Source: Pseudomonadota bacterium | Lineage (GTDB): Bacteria > Myxococcota_A > Polyangia > Polyangiales > Polyangiaceae | DNA: 56,842 nt | Assembly (NCBI GenBank): GCA_023423895.1 | Contig: JAFAER010000157.1 | Location: forward strand, 1-56,842 | Direction of reading: 5' to 3' | Shown here: positions 49,849-56,842 of the stretch, piece after piece | Layout: the number at the start of each line of letters is the position of its first letter | Position numbering within the stretch: the stretch's first letter is position 1 | Notes under the pieces: model-generated | What the model was told of the DNA's origin: nothing | Database searches by the model: none | What the model saw: only the letters and a program-made list of their open reading frames with translations | Position numbers and translations under genes: made by a program

Positions 49849-51018
49849 ATGCCGAGGAGAATTGCCTGGAGCGTGCCCTTCGCCATTGCGATGGTCGGCG
49901 TGCTCCAAGGCTGCAGCGACGTCGTGCGCGCGAACATGTCCAGCTCACCGCGCCGTTCGAGGCGCGCGCTGAGCGTACTCTGGCTCCCGGCGGCCTTCGT
50001 GTTCGCCTGTGGCCCCAGCCCGGAGCCGCACGCGACGGCGCCGAAGTGCGGAGGCGAAGAGCGGCCGGCGCTGAACTGCGAGAGCGAGTTCAAGTACGAG
50101 GGCCGGAAAGTCGAGGGCGGCTTTTCGGCCGTGGGTCTCGGCGGGGCGAACGCGAAAACCGAGGAGTCTGCGCTTCGAGCGATCGACAAGGAGACCGAGC
50201 AATACGCCGCGCAGGCGCGACGCTTGTGCGACGAGTACAACAAGTGCGTTCTCGACAAGGAGACCTACTCGACGCGCAGCGAGAACCTCCGCCGGCGGAT
50301 GAGCAAGGCGCCCGAGCTCCTCGACGAGGTGAAGGGCGCGTCCGACGAAGATGCCCGGCGCAAGGCGCTCGCGAAGGCGTACACGGAGCTGGTCCCCGAC
50401 GAGGCGCGCCGCGAGCTCGCCCTCGATTTCTCGGTCGAGGCGCAGCGGCCGAGCGACGCCGCGCCGTCGGCGATCGCCCAAGGCGAGAGGCTTCCGACGG
50501 GGACGAAGGTCGCCTTCGTCGTCCGCCCGTCGAAGAGCGCGTACGTCTACCTGTTCCAGAAGAGCCCGGACGGGAAGGTGAACGTCCTCTTTCCGGACAC
50601 GCGCATTCCGACGAAAAATCCGCTCGCGGCCGGCTCGACGCTGCGTCTCCCGCCCGGAGCCGCGAGCTTCAAGCTCAACGACAAGGACATCGGCACGGAG
50701 CGCGTCTACCTCGTCGCGTCGCTCGATCCCGTCGTGTCGCTCGACGGCGCGATGGAGAAGGTGAACGGTGGCGCCGCGCCGTCCGGGGCGCTCGCGCAGG
50801 TGACGCAGGCCGACGACCGGACGTCCGGCAAGGGATGCACGCGAGCCCTGGAGCTCGACGAGGGCGATGCCGCGAAGCCGCGGTGCATCCGCTCGCGAGG
50901 GCTCGAATACGACGACGCGGGCGGAGCTCCGGCCGCGAAGCAGGCCTCGTTCCGCGCGCGCACCGAGGCAGCGGATTCGGTCATCGTCCAGGTCTTCGCC
51001 TTCGAGCACACCAAATGA
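49849..51018 (+). CDS. DUF4384-domain exported protein, operon with CHAT protein
   Basis: This 389-residue protein starts at ATG 49849, five bases after GGAGG, and opens with a signal and lipobox (LQGCS). A second hydrophobic stretch with another FACG lipobox lies about 30 residues later, so 49936 is an alternative start lacking a ribosome site. The middle has Glu/Lys-rich helices. A DUF4384 beta-sandwich follows (about 205-300, LPTGTKVAFVVRPSKSAYVYLFQ then GKVNVLFPD). DUF4384 often accompanies caspase-like peptidases. It overlaps the CHAT gene by four bases (ATGA). Confidence 0.8.
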   Translation: MPRRIAWSVPFAIAMVGVLQGCSDVVRANMSSSPRRSRRALSVLWLPAAFVFACGPSPEPHATAPKCGGEERPALNCESEFKYEGRKVEGGFSAVGLGGANAKTEESALRAIDKETEQYAAQARRLCDEYNKCVLDKETYSTRSENLRRRMSKAPELLDEVKGASDEDARRKALAKAYTELVPDEARRELALDFSVEAQRPSDAAPSAIAQGERLPTGTKVAFVVRPSKSAYVYLFQKSPDGKVNVLFPDTRIPTKNPLAAGSTLRLPPGAASFKLNDKDIGTERVYLVASLDPVVSLDGAMEKVNGGAAPSGALAQVTQADDRTSGKGCTRALELDEGDAAKPRCIRSRGLEYDDAGGAPAAKQASFRARTEAADSVIVQVFAFEHTK

Positions 51019-54000
51019 GGGCGCGAGCTTTCGTCCGGAGGCTGGCGCCTCCGCTCATCGCGCTGCTTTCGACCGTCGCGCCCGCCTCGGCTGCGGATCC
51101 GCCGAAGAAGACGACGGTCTACGTCCGCCCCGAAGACATGGAGGCCGCGGAGGCAGCGCGGAAGAAGGCCGCCGACGGTCGCGCGCTGCTCAAGCAAGGC
51201 AAGCTCCGTGAGGGCGTGAAGATGGTCGACGAGGCCGTAGGCGAGCTCGAACGCACGACGGGGCCCGACAGCGACTTCTCTCGGGTGAATCGCGACGTCG
51301 CCATCGCGATCTACGAGCAACTGAACGAGCCCGACAAGGTCAAGGCGGTCAACGCACGCGCCGAGGCTGCTCGCAAGAAATGGTCAGCGCCCCCGCAACG
51401 TTTCGCGAACGAGAACACCGCGAAGGCGCTGGTGAAGATGACCGCCGGCCTCGAAGCGCTGAAGAACAACGACTTCACGAGAGCAGCGGAGCTGCTCGAG
51501 CAAGCGCTGCCCGATGTCGCGAAGAGCGACGCCAACGACAAGCAGTACCTCATGATCGCGGGCGTCCTCGCGAGCCTCTACGACCACTCGCAGCAGTTCG
51601 CGAAGGGCGAGACGCTTCGTAAGGAGGTCATCGCCAAGATGGAGCGATCGACCGGGGAGTCCTTCGAGCTCGCCGATCAGTACGAGTTTCTCTCCACGCA
51701 CTACATGATGCGGGCCGAGCCGCTGAAGGCGCTTGCAGCGCAGCGACGTTGCGTCGAGCTCACGCGCAAGACGTTGCCGAATTCATCACCGCTCGTCGAC
51801 CGCCTCGTCACGCAGGCGGAGCTCGAGAATGCCGCGGGGGATGCGAAGAAGAACGAGGCGCTCCTCCAGGAGGCGATGCTCACGGGGCGTGCGATCCGGC
51901 CGCTCGACCCGCTCCGCATGGTGCGTGTCGCTCACTCGCTCGCTCGCTCTTACGACGTCCAGCTCCAGACGGCGAAGGGCGATCAGATCGCCGAGGGCGC
52001 CTGCGAGATCGCGAAGGCCGTCAACAATCCCGAGGTGACGGAAGAGGCCGAGCCCGACTGCATCCGTACGGCGCTGGCGAAGAAGGACGCGAAGGCCGCC
52101 GGGGTCATCGCGGCGCAGCGCTTCGCGCGCGTGGAGAAGAAGTTCGGCAGCAAGCCGGGCCTCTACGCCGCCGCCGCACACGAGCTGGCGCAGGTCCGCT
52201 GGGCGGAGGGCAGGAAGGACGATGCGACGTCGCTGGCGAAGAAGGCGGCCGACGCGCAGGAGAAAGACCTCTCGCGCCTCCTCGAGGTGAGCGGCGACGC
52301 GCAGAAGCGCGCTCAGCTCCGCCTCGTCGTGGCACAGGCCTATGACCTGATCTCGATGGGAGGCGACGGCGTCGGCGCCGGGCCGGCTCAGGTGGCTCAG
52401 GTGCGCCTCGCGTTCGAGACCGTACTTCGCCGCAAGGGCCGTTCGCTCGACGCATCCGCCGACGCCGCACGTGTCGTCCGGCTCTTCGACAAGCCCGCCG
52501 ACAAGGCGCTCGCGGAGCGCCAGCTCGAGCTCCGGAGGCAGATCGCAGCCCTCGGCCTCCGAGGCAGCCAGGGCGGTGGGGCCGACCTGCCCGGCGTCGA
52601 CCCCGCCGCGCTGCTCGCGAAGCTCGAGGCGGAGCACGACGAGATCGGCAACAAGCTCGCCGCGGCGAGCCCGCGTTACGGCGCACAGGCCCGTCCGGTG
52701 ACGATCGAGGCGGTCCAGGCGGCGATGCCGGACGACAGCGTGCTCGTCGAGTACGTCTACTACCACGCACGCGACACGTCCTCGCCGACGTTCGCTCCGA
52801 AGGAGGTGCGCTTCGTCGCGTACGTCCTGCACAAGTCGGGCGATCCCGTCGCCGTCGACCTCGGCGACGGGATCCCGATCGGCCGTGCCGTGAACGATCT
52901 TCGAGAGGGGCTCTCCGAGCAGGGCGACGTCCTTCCCCACGCGAAGCGGGTCCACGAGCTCGTGGTCAAGCCGCTGGAGAAACATCTGCGGCCGACCGAC
53001 AAGCGGATCGTCGTGTCGCCGGATGACGACCTCAACCTCGTGCCGTTCGCGGCGCTCGTGGACGCGCACGGCAAGTTCCTCGTCGAGCAGTACGAGCTCA
53101 CGTACGTCACGAGCGGGCGCGACCTCCTGCGCATCGCAGCGGCGAATGCGCAGAGGGCTGCCAACGGCAAGGCGGTCGTCATCGGCGATCCGGCGTTCGA
53201 CGCTTCGCCGTCGTCATCGTCATCGTCGTCGCCTTCTTCGACGCGCGCCGGCGACCTCGATGGCGCTCGCTTCCCTCCTCTGCCCGGAACCGCGGTGGAG
53301 TCGAAGGCGATCGCGGACGTGCTCGCAGCGTCGAGCTTCACGCAGGCCGAAGCGACGAAGGCACGCCTCGCGGGTGTGTCGAGCCCGGTCGTGCTTCACG
53401 TGGCGACCCACGGCTTCTTCTTGAAGAAGGAGCGCGATCCGGGCGCTAGCGGCACGCGGGCTCTCGAGTACGACTCCGGAAAGCCCGCGTCCGCGCCTCC
53501 GCCTCGCAGCGACAACCCGCTCATCCGGTCCGGTCTCGCGCTCTCAGGCGCGAACCAGCGGAGCTCCGCGGATGGTCTTCTCACCGCGCTCGAGACGTCG
53601 AGCATGAACCTCGAAGGGACGAAGCTCGTCGTCCTCTCCGCATGCGAGACCGGCGTGGGGCAGACCGAGGTCGGCGACGGCGTCTACGGCCTCCGCCGCG
53701 CCCTCGTCGTCGCCGGCTCCGAGAGCCAGGTCATGAGCCTCTGGAAGGTCGACGACGAGGCCACACGCGATCTCATGATCGCGTTCTATCGCGACCTCGA
53801 GGCAGGCACGGGCCGCGCGGCGGCGCTCCGCAAGGTGCAGCTCGCGATGCTCTCGAAGAAGGAGACCCGGCACCCGTACTTCTGGGCGGCGTTCATCCCC
53901 TCCGGTGCGTGGTCCCCCATGAGCTTCACGCTGCAGAATGCGCCGGCGGTGAGCGGGCCTGCCGGCTCACCCTCCTCGGCGCCGGTGCCGCGCGACCGTC

Positions 54001-54659
54001 CCGCGTCCTCCTCGCATTACGAGCCGGTACGCGAACGGACGACCCAGGTGTTTCTCGGCCTGAACTACATGACGACGACGAACCTGCGCGATCAGGTCGA
54101 CCGCGCCGGCGTCTTCGTCAACCTGGACGTCGAGATCCCGGTGATCTCGCGCTACGTCGGCGGAGGCCGCGGCTTCGGGCTCCACGACGCGGGCATCACC
54201 TCGCTCCTCGTCGGCGGCCGCACGAGTGACGCCACCAAGTACCGCGGCGGCGAGGAAGAGGGCGGCCTCTCCGGCGGCTTCCGCGGCGGCTACGAGCTCG
54301 CGCTCGGCGCTCGCGGCGGTGGGTTCAGCGCCTTCGTCGGCGGACAGGCGATGTACAACACCTTCGTCCTCGGCGACGTGCGTACGTACGGGACGACGCT
54401 GCCCCTCATCGCGCTCCTCGGTTTTCGCGCAGGGCGCACGACGTTCGTCGGCCTGCGCGGGCAATACGGCAAGTGGCTCCTCGATCAGGAGACCGCGAGC
54501 GCTGCGCTCTCCGTGGATCTCGACGGGTTCGTCCTGCGTGGCGGCGTCGAAGAGCTGAAGATGCCGACGACGGTGTCGCTCGACGGCCAGGAGACCCGCG
54601 CCGGCGCGGGACGTCAGGTCTCGACGATCGGCTCGTTCCAGCTCGGAGGGACCTTCTGA
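51015..54659 (+). CDS. Exported TPR-CHAT (caspase-like) protein with beta-barrel-like C-terminus
   Basis: This is a 1214-residue protein. A signal peptide (about 1-26) leads to TPR-like helices (about 45-440). A CHAT domain follows (about 575-960), with the catalytic pair in VLHVATHGFF (His799) and VVLSACETGVGQ (Cys877) and the closing HPYFWAAFIPSG. CHAT proteases are caspase relatives that cleave partners. The last ~205 residues (TTQVFLGLNYM, then alternating Gly/aromatic strands such as GGGFSAFVGGQAMYNTF and RTTFVGLRGQYGKWLL) look like an outer-membrane beta-barrel. CHAT proteins are usually cytoplasmic; this one is predicted to be exported. It overlaps both neighbouring genes. Confidence 0.85.
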   Translation: MRARAFVRRLAPPLIALLSTVAPASAADPPKKTTVYVRPEDMEAAEAARKKAADGRALLKQGKLREGVKMVDEAVGELERTTGPDSDFSRVNRDVAIAIYEQLNEPDKVKAVNARAEAARKKWSAPPQRFANENTAKALVKMTAGLEALKNNDFTRAAELLEQALPDVAKSDANDKQYLMIAGVLASLYDHSQQFAKGETLRKEVIAKMERSTGESFELADQYEFLSTHYMMRAEPLKALAAQRRCVELTRKTLPNSSPLVDRLVTQAELENAAGDAKKNEALLQEAMLTGRAIRPLDPLRMVRVAHSLARSYDVQLQTAKGDQIAEGACEIAKAVNNPEVTEEAEPDCIRTALAKKDAKAAGVIAAQRFARVEKKFGSKPGLYAAAAHELAQVRWAEGRKDDATSLAKKAADAQEKDLSRLLEVSGDAQKRAQLRLVVAQAYDLISMGGDGVGAGPAQVAQVRLAFETVLRRKGRSLDASADAARVVRLFDKPADKALAERQLELRRQIAALGLRGSQGGGADLPGVDPAALLAKLEAEHDEIGNKLAAASPRYGAQARPVTIEAVQAAMPDDSVLVEYVYYHARDTSSPTFAPKEVRFVAYVLHKSGDPVAVDLGDGIPIGRAVNDLREGLSEQGDVLPHAKRVHELVVKPLEKHLRPTDKRIVVSPDDDLNLVPFAALVDAHGKFLVEQYELTYVTSGRDLLRIAAANAQRAANGKAVVIGDPAFDASPSSSSSSSPSSTRAGDLDGARFPPLPGTAVESKAIADVLAASSFTQAEATKARLAGVSSPVVLHVATHGFFLKKERDPGASGTRALEYDSGKPASAPPPRSDNPLIRSGLALSGANQRSSADGLLTALETSSMNLEGTKLVVLSACETGVGQTEVGDGVYGLRRALVVAGSESQVMSLWKVDDEATRDLMIAFYRDLEAGTGRAAALRKVQLAMLSKKETRHPYFWAAFIPSGAWSPMSFTLQNAPAVSGPAGSPSSAPVPRDRPASSSHYEPVRERTTQVFLGLNYMTTTNLRDQVDRAGVFVNLDVEIPVISRYVGGGRGFGLHDAGITSLLVGGRTSDATKYRGGEEEGGLSGGFRGGYELALGARGGGFSAFVGGQAMYNTFVLGDVRTYGTTLPLIALLGFRAGRTTFVGLRGQYGKWLLDQETASAALSVDLDGFVLRGGVEELKMPTTVSLDGQETRAGAGRQVSTIGSFQLGGTF

Positions 54660-55078
54660 TGACCGCTCGTGCTCTCGCCGTCGCCGTGCTTCTCGGCCTC
54701 GCGTCAGCGGCGCTCGCGGCATGCCTCGAAGGCGATCCGAACCCACTCTCGGAGCAGACTCCGGGCTCATCGGGGATCGCCAGCTCCGGGCAGCCATCGC
54801 CGTCTCCGACCACGCAGCCCTCGAACGCATGCTCGCAGAACGCCACGCAGGCAGTGAACCTGCCGTTCCGCAACAACTTCACCGATCGCTCGGTGCGGCT
54901 CTACTGGGTCGACTATTCGTGCAAGGAGGTCGCGTACAACGTACTCGGCCCCAAGCAGACGCACGTGCAGCAGACGTACGTGGGCCATCCCTGGCGCGTC
55001 CGCGACGAAATGACGAACGCGCTCTACGAGGAGGTCATCCCGACCTCGACGGCGCCGCCCGAAGTCGTCGTCCCGTGA
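54659..55078 (+). CDS. Lipoprotein with VHL-beta-like domain
   Basis: This 139-residue protein has a signal peptide with lipobox (LAAC, Cys22) and a Ser/Pro/Thr linker (about 30-62). A domain at about 65-132 resembles the beta domain of the von Hippel-Lindau protein: FRNNFTDRSVRLYWVDYS, then NVLGPKQTHVQQTYVGHPWRVRD. His110 and Trp112 line up with His115 and Trp117 of human VHL, which contact hydroxyproline. The start overlaps the CHAT gene stop by one base. Prokaryotic VHL-beta domains are known but poorly understood; substrate binding is an inference. Confidence 0.75.
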   Translation: MTARALAVAVLLGLASAALAACLEGDPNPLSEQTPGSSGIASSGQPSPSPTTQPSNACSQNATQAVNLPFRNNFTDRSVRLYWVDYSCKEVAYNVLGPKQTHVQQTYVGHPWRVRDEMTNALYEEVIPTSTAPPEVVVP

Positions 55079-55377
55079 CGTACGGAGTGGTCCTGCTGCG
55101 ATCCGGTGCGGTCGATCAGTTGACCGAGTGCGTTGCGAGCTCCACCTTTCTGGTCGTGGCGGACGTATGGCTTCTCGTAGGCGAGTCGGTCAGCGTCGTT
55201 TGCGCTGGCCACCTCTGGTTAAAGGCGCACGGAAGCATCTTGAAGAAGCTGCTCTGGACGCCTCTCATTCTCTTGCCCATCCTGGGGCCGCTCGCCTACG
55301 GCGGACTCTACGAAGCCCCCGAGATCCAACCGGAAGATCTCCGAGCAAAGGAAAGGGACATGGACAGCGAGCGATAG
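55075..55377 (+). CDS. Small membrane protein, last gene of the CHAT operon
   Basis: This 100-residue protein starts with GTG inside the stop of the VHL-like gene (GTGA). It has two hydrophobic segments (about 24-46, FLVVADVWLLVGESVSVVCAG; and 58-77, LLWTPLILLPILGPLAYGGLY) and a charged tail ending in DLRAKERDMDSER. The second segment plus tail resembles a conserved small myxobacterial membrane family. The codon use is weaker in the first 20 codons, so a later start is possible. Its role in the operon is unknown. Confidence 0.55.
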   Translation: MTYGVVLLRSGAVDQLTECVASSTFLVVADVWLLVGESVSVVCAGHLWLKAHGSILKKLLWTPLILLPILGPLAYGGLYEAPEIQPEDLRAKERDMDSER

Positions 55378-55451
55378 GGGAGCACTCAGCTTCCCCGAGC
55401 ATCTGGCGCTTCGAGCCTGAACGACATCGCCGCCAAGAGCGGGCTAACCCC

Positions 55452-55496
55452 GATAGAAACAAAGCGTGACCCCCGGCTCGCGCCGAAGGTCACGCT
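55452..55496 (-). terminator. Rho-independent terminator of aspS
   Basis: On the minus strand a 9-bp stem (AGCGTGACC / GGTCACGCT) with a paired inner loop is followed by TTGTTTCTATC. It lies about 40 bases beyond the aspS stop. Confidence 0.75.
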
Positions 55497-55537
55497 GAGG
55501 TTCTCCACTCTTCGATCGAGGGCGCGGCGACGCGTGG

Positions 55538-56842
55538 TCAGGTCGGCGGTTCGACGACGCGGACGTGGAGCTCGCGGAGCTGCTCCGGCTCCACCTTGTT
55601 CGGCGCGTCGGTCATCAGGTCCTGGCCCTTCTGGGTCTTCGGGAACGGGATGACGTCGCGGAGGCTCTCTGCGCCGGAGAGGAGCATCGCGAGGCGGTCC
55701 ATGCCGACGGCGATGCCGCCATGGGGAGGCGCGCCGTAGCGGAGCGCGTCGAGGAGGAAGCCGAACTTCTGCTTCGCCTCTTCGTCCGAGATGCCGAGGG
55801 CGCGGAAGACCTTCGCCTGCACCTCCGGATCGTGGAGGCGGATGGAGCCGCCGCCGATCTCGAAGCCGTTGAGCACGAGGTCGTAGCGCCAGCAGAGGAC
55901 CTTGCCGGGGTCCTTCTCGATCAGATCGACGCAGTCGTCGTGCGGGCGTGTGAAGGCGTGGTGCGCGGCGGCCCACGTCTTCTTCTCGTCGTCGTACTCG
56001 AACAGCGGCGGGTTCACGACCCAGAGCAGCTCGAACTTGCCGCCATGACCGACCTCGGGGATGAGCCCGAGCTTCTTGCCGAGATGGACGCGGAGGTTCG
56101 CCATCACGGTCTGGACCATCGCCTCCTTCCCGAACTGGAAGAGGAGGATGTCGTTCTCCGTCGCGCCGGTCGCCTCGTTGATCTTCGTGCGGAGCTCGGG
56201 CGTGATCGTCTTCGCGAGAGGCGACTGCGTCCAGTTGCCCTGCGCGTCGACCTTCGCGCGGGCGAGGCCCTTGGCGCCCATGCCCTTCACGAAGTCCTCG
56301 AGCTTGTCCACCTCGGTGCGCGACAGCTTCGACGCGTGCTCGGCAGGGATGCGGAGCGCCTTCACGATCTCGGTCGGCAGATCCTTGCGGTACGTGCCGT
56401 TGCTGAACTTGTCCGCGATCTCCTTCCAGAACGGGATCCCGCCGCCGCTGTGATCGACGACGATGCCGGTGATGTCCGTGTGCGGCATGCCGAAGCGCAG
56501 GTCCGGCTTGTCGTTGCCGTACTTGCTCATCGATTCCTCGAAGGCCATCCGCGGGAAGCTGCCGCTCGGGTACTTCTCCATGAGGTCGACGCCGAGGACT
56601 TCCTTCCACACGCCGAAGATCATCCCTTCGATCGTGGAGAACACGTCGTCCTGGTTCACGAACGACATCTCGACGTCGATCTGCGTGAACTCCGGCTGGC
56701 GGTCGACACGGAGCGCCTCGTCGCGGAAGCACTTCACGATCTGGAAGTAGCGGTCGAAGCCCGCGCACATGTAGAGCTGCTTGAACAGCTGCGGGCTCTC
56801 TGCGAGCGCGTAGAACTTCCCGGCGTTGGTGCGGCTCGTGAC
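55538..56842 (-). CDS. aspS: Aspartyl-tRNA synthetase, C-terminal 434 residues
   Basis: The frame is open through the right window edge, so the N-terminal anticodon-binding domain is missing. The visible part is the class II catalytic core of bacterial-type AspRS: motif 2 region FDRYFQIVKCFRDEALRVDRQPEFTQIDVEMSF, the inserted GAD domain (about 150-290), VLNGFEIGGGSIRLHDPEVQ and motif 3 GGIAVGMDRLAMLLSGAESLRDVIPFPK. It charges tRNA-Asp; GAD-containing bacterial enzymes may be discriminating or non-discriminating (Asp/Asn), which cannot be told here. A terminator follows. Confidence 0.95.
   Translation of the reverse strand, partial: VTSRTNAGKFYALAESPQLFKQLYMCAGFDRYFQIVKCFRDEALRVDRQPEFTQIDVEMSFVNQDDVFSTIEGMIFGVWKEVLGVDLMEKYPSGSFPRMAFEESMSKYGNDKPDLRFGMPHTDITGIVVDHSGGGIPFWKEIADKFSNGTYRKDLPTEIVKALRIPAEHASKLSRTEVDKLEDFVKGMGAKGLARAKVDAQGNWTQSPLAKTITPELRTKINEATGATENDILLFQFGKEAMVQTVMANLRVHLGKKLGLIPEVGHGGKFELLWVVNPPLFEYDDEKKTWAAAHHAFTRPHDDCVDLIEKDPGKVLCWRYDLVLNGFEIGGGSIRLHDPEVQAKVFRALGISDEEAKQKFGFLLDALRYGAPPHGGIAVGMDRLAMLLSGAESLRDVIPFPKTQKGQDLMTDAPNKVEPEQLRELHVRVVEPPT

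Noticed and set aside
49849..49945. A separate small lipoprotein gene ahead of the DUF4384 gene (lipobox LQGC)
   Set aside because: The frame continues without a stop into the DUF4384 protein, so a single start at 49849 is simpler, though 49936 is kept as an alternative.

Overview
The window is a very GC-rich chromosomal segment. About 50 genes are packed on both strands, with many 1-4 base overlaps between neighbours. The gene content points to a myxobacterium (Myxococcota, probably the Polyangiales side). It includes a CdnL/CarD-type RNA polymerase regulator, a Ser/Thr kinase with a sensor-like N-terminus, an AgmX/PglI-type protein, a DUF4388/TPR protein, FHA and TPR proteins, many short Cys-rich or Pro/Gly-rich lipoproteins, an H1-like lysine-rich protein and a candidate sigma-54 promoter. 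This assignment is an inference from content and codon use; no rRNA or tRNA gene is visible.

Layout. 1-4.5 kb: the end of a Cys-rich secreted protein, a cyclic-nucleotide-binding protein, two tandem lipoproteins sharing the motif LNPQPLPP, and a module of ABC ATPase, Cys-pair membrane protein and NosL-like lipoprotein. 4.8-11.9 kb: CdnL, a Ppx/GppA phosphatase, an OmpA-like lipoprotein, the H1-like protein, and a TrmB-type regulator overlapping a large conserved protein. 12.0-14.2 kb: a MNIO (DUF692) RiPP locus with a Cys-rich precursor-like lipoprotein. 14.2-19.4 kb: envelope proteins, an acyltransferase-patatin pair, an HNH protein and a CxxxY-type CcmE. 19.5-24.6 kb: a TPR protein, a flavodoxin-reductase-like protein, the Ser/Thr kinase, and a fusion of a Cys-less rhodanese with a carbonic-anhydrase-like domain. 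24.7-28.9 kb: tandem FUSC membrane proteins. 28.9-32.7 kb: an FHA protein, gshB and, divergently, ggt. 32.7-36.5 kb: a MASE1 histidine kinase with a receiver protein, then an ECF sigma/anti-sigma pair. 36.7-42.5 kb: PhaR, a FecE-type ATPase, a TlpA-like thioredoxin, Kup, and an NtrY-like kinase. 42.5-49.7 kb: mostly uncharacterised myxobacterial proteins. 49.8-55.4 kb: a compact four-gene operon. 55.5 kb to the end: aspS, cut by the window edge.

Two loci stand out. The first (49849-55377) encodes a DUF4384 lipoprotein, an exported TPR-CHAT protease-like protein with an apparent beta-barrel C-terminus, a lipoprotein with a VHL-beta-like domain, and a small membrane protein. All are translationally coupled, so I infer a cell-envelope caspase-like system. 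The second (12052-14158) pairs a lipoprotein carrying two C-x-G-x-NECKGK repeats with a MNIO oxidase and its DUF2063 partner, suggesting a bufferin-like, metal-binding modified peptide.

Other genes join into small functional units. The NosL module suggests metal (probably copper) handling in the envelope. gshB and ggt make and break down glutathione. The sigma/zinc-finger anti-sigma pair and two histidine kinases add signalling. Functions are assigned by motif reading only; no database search was possible.
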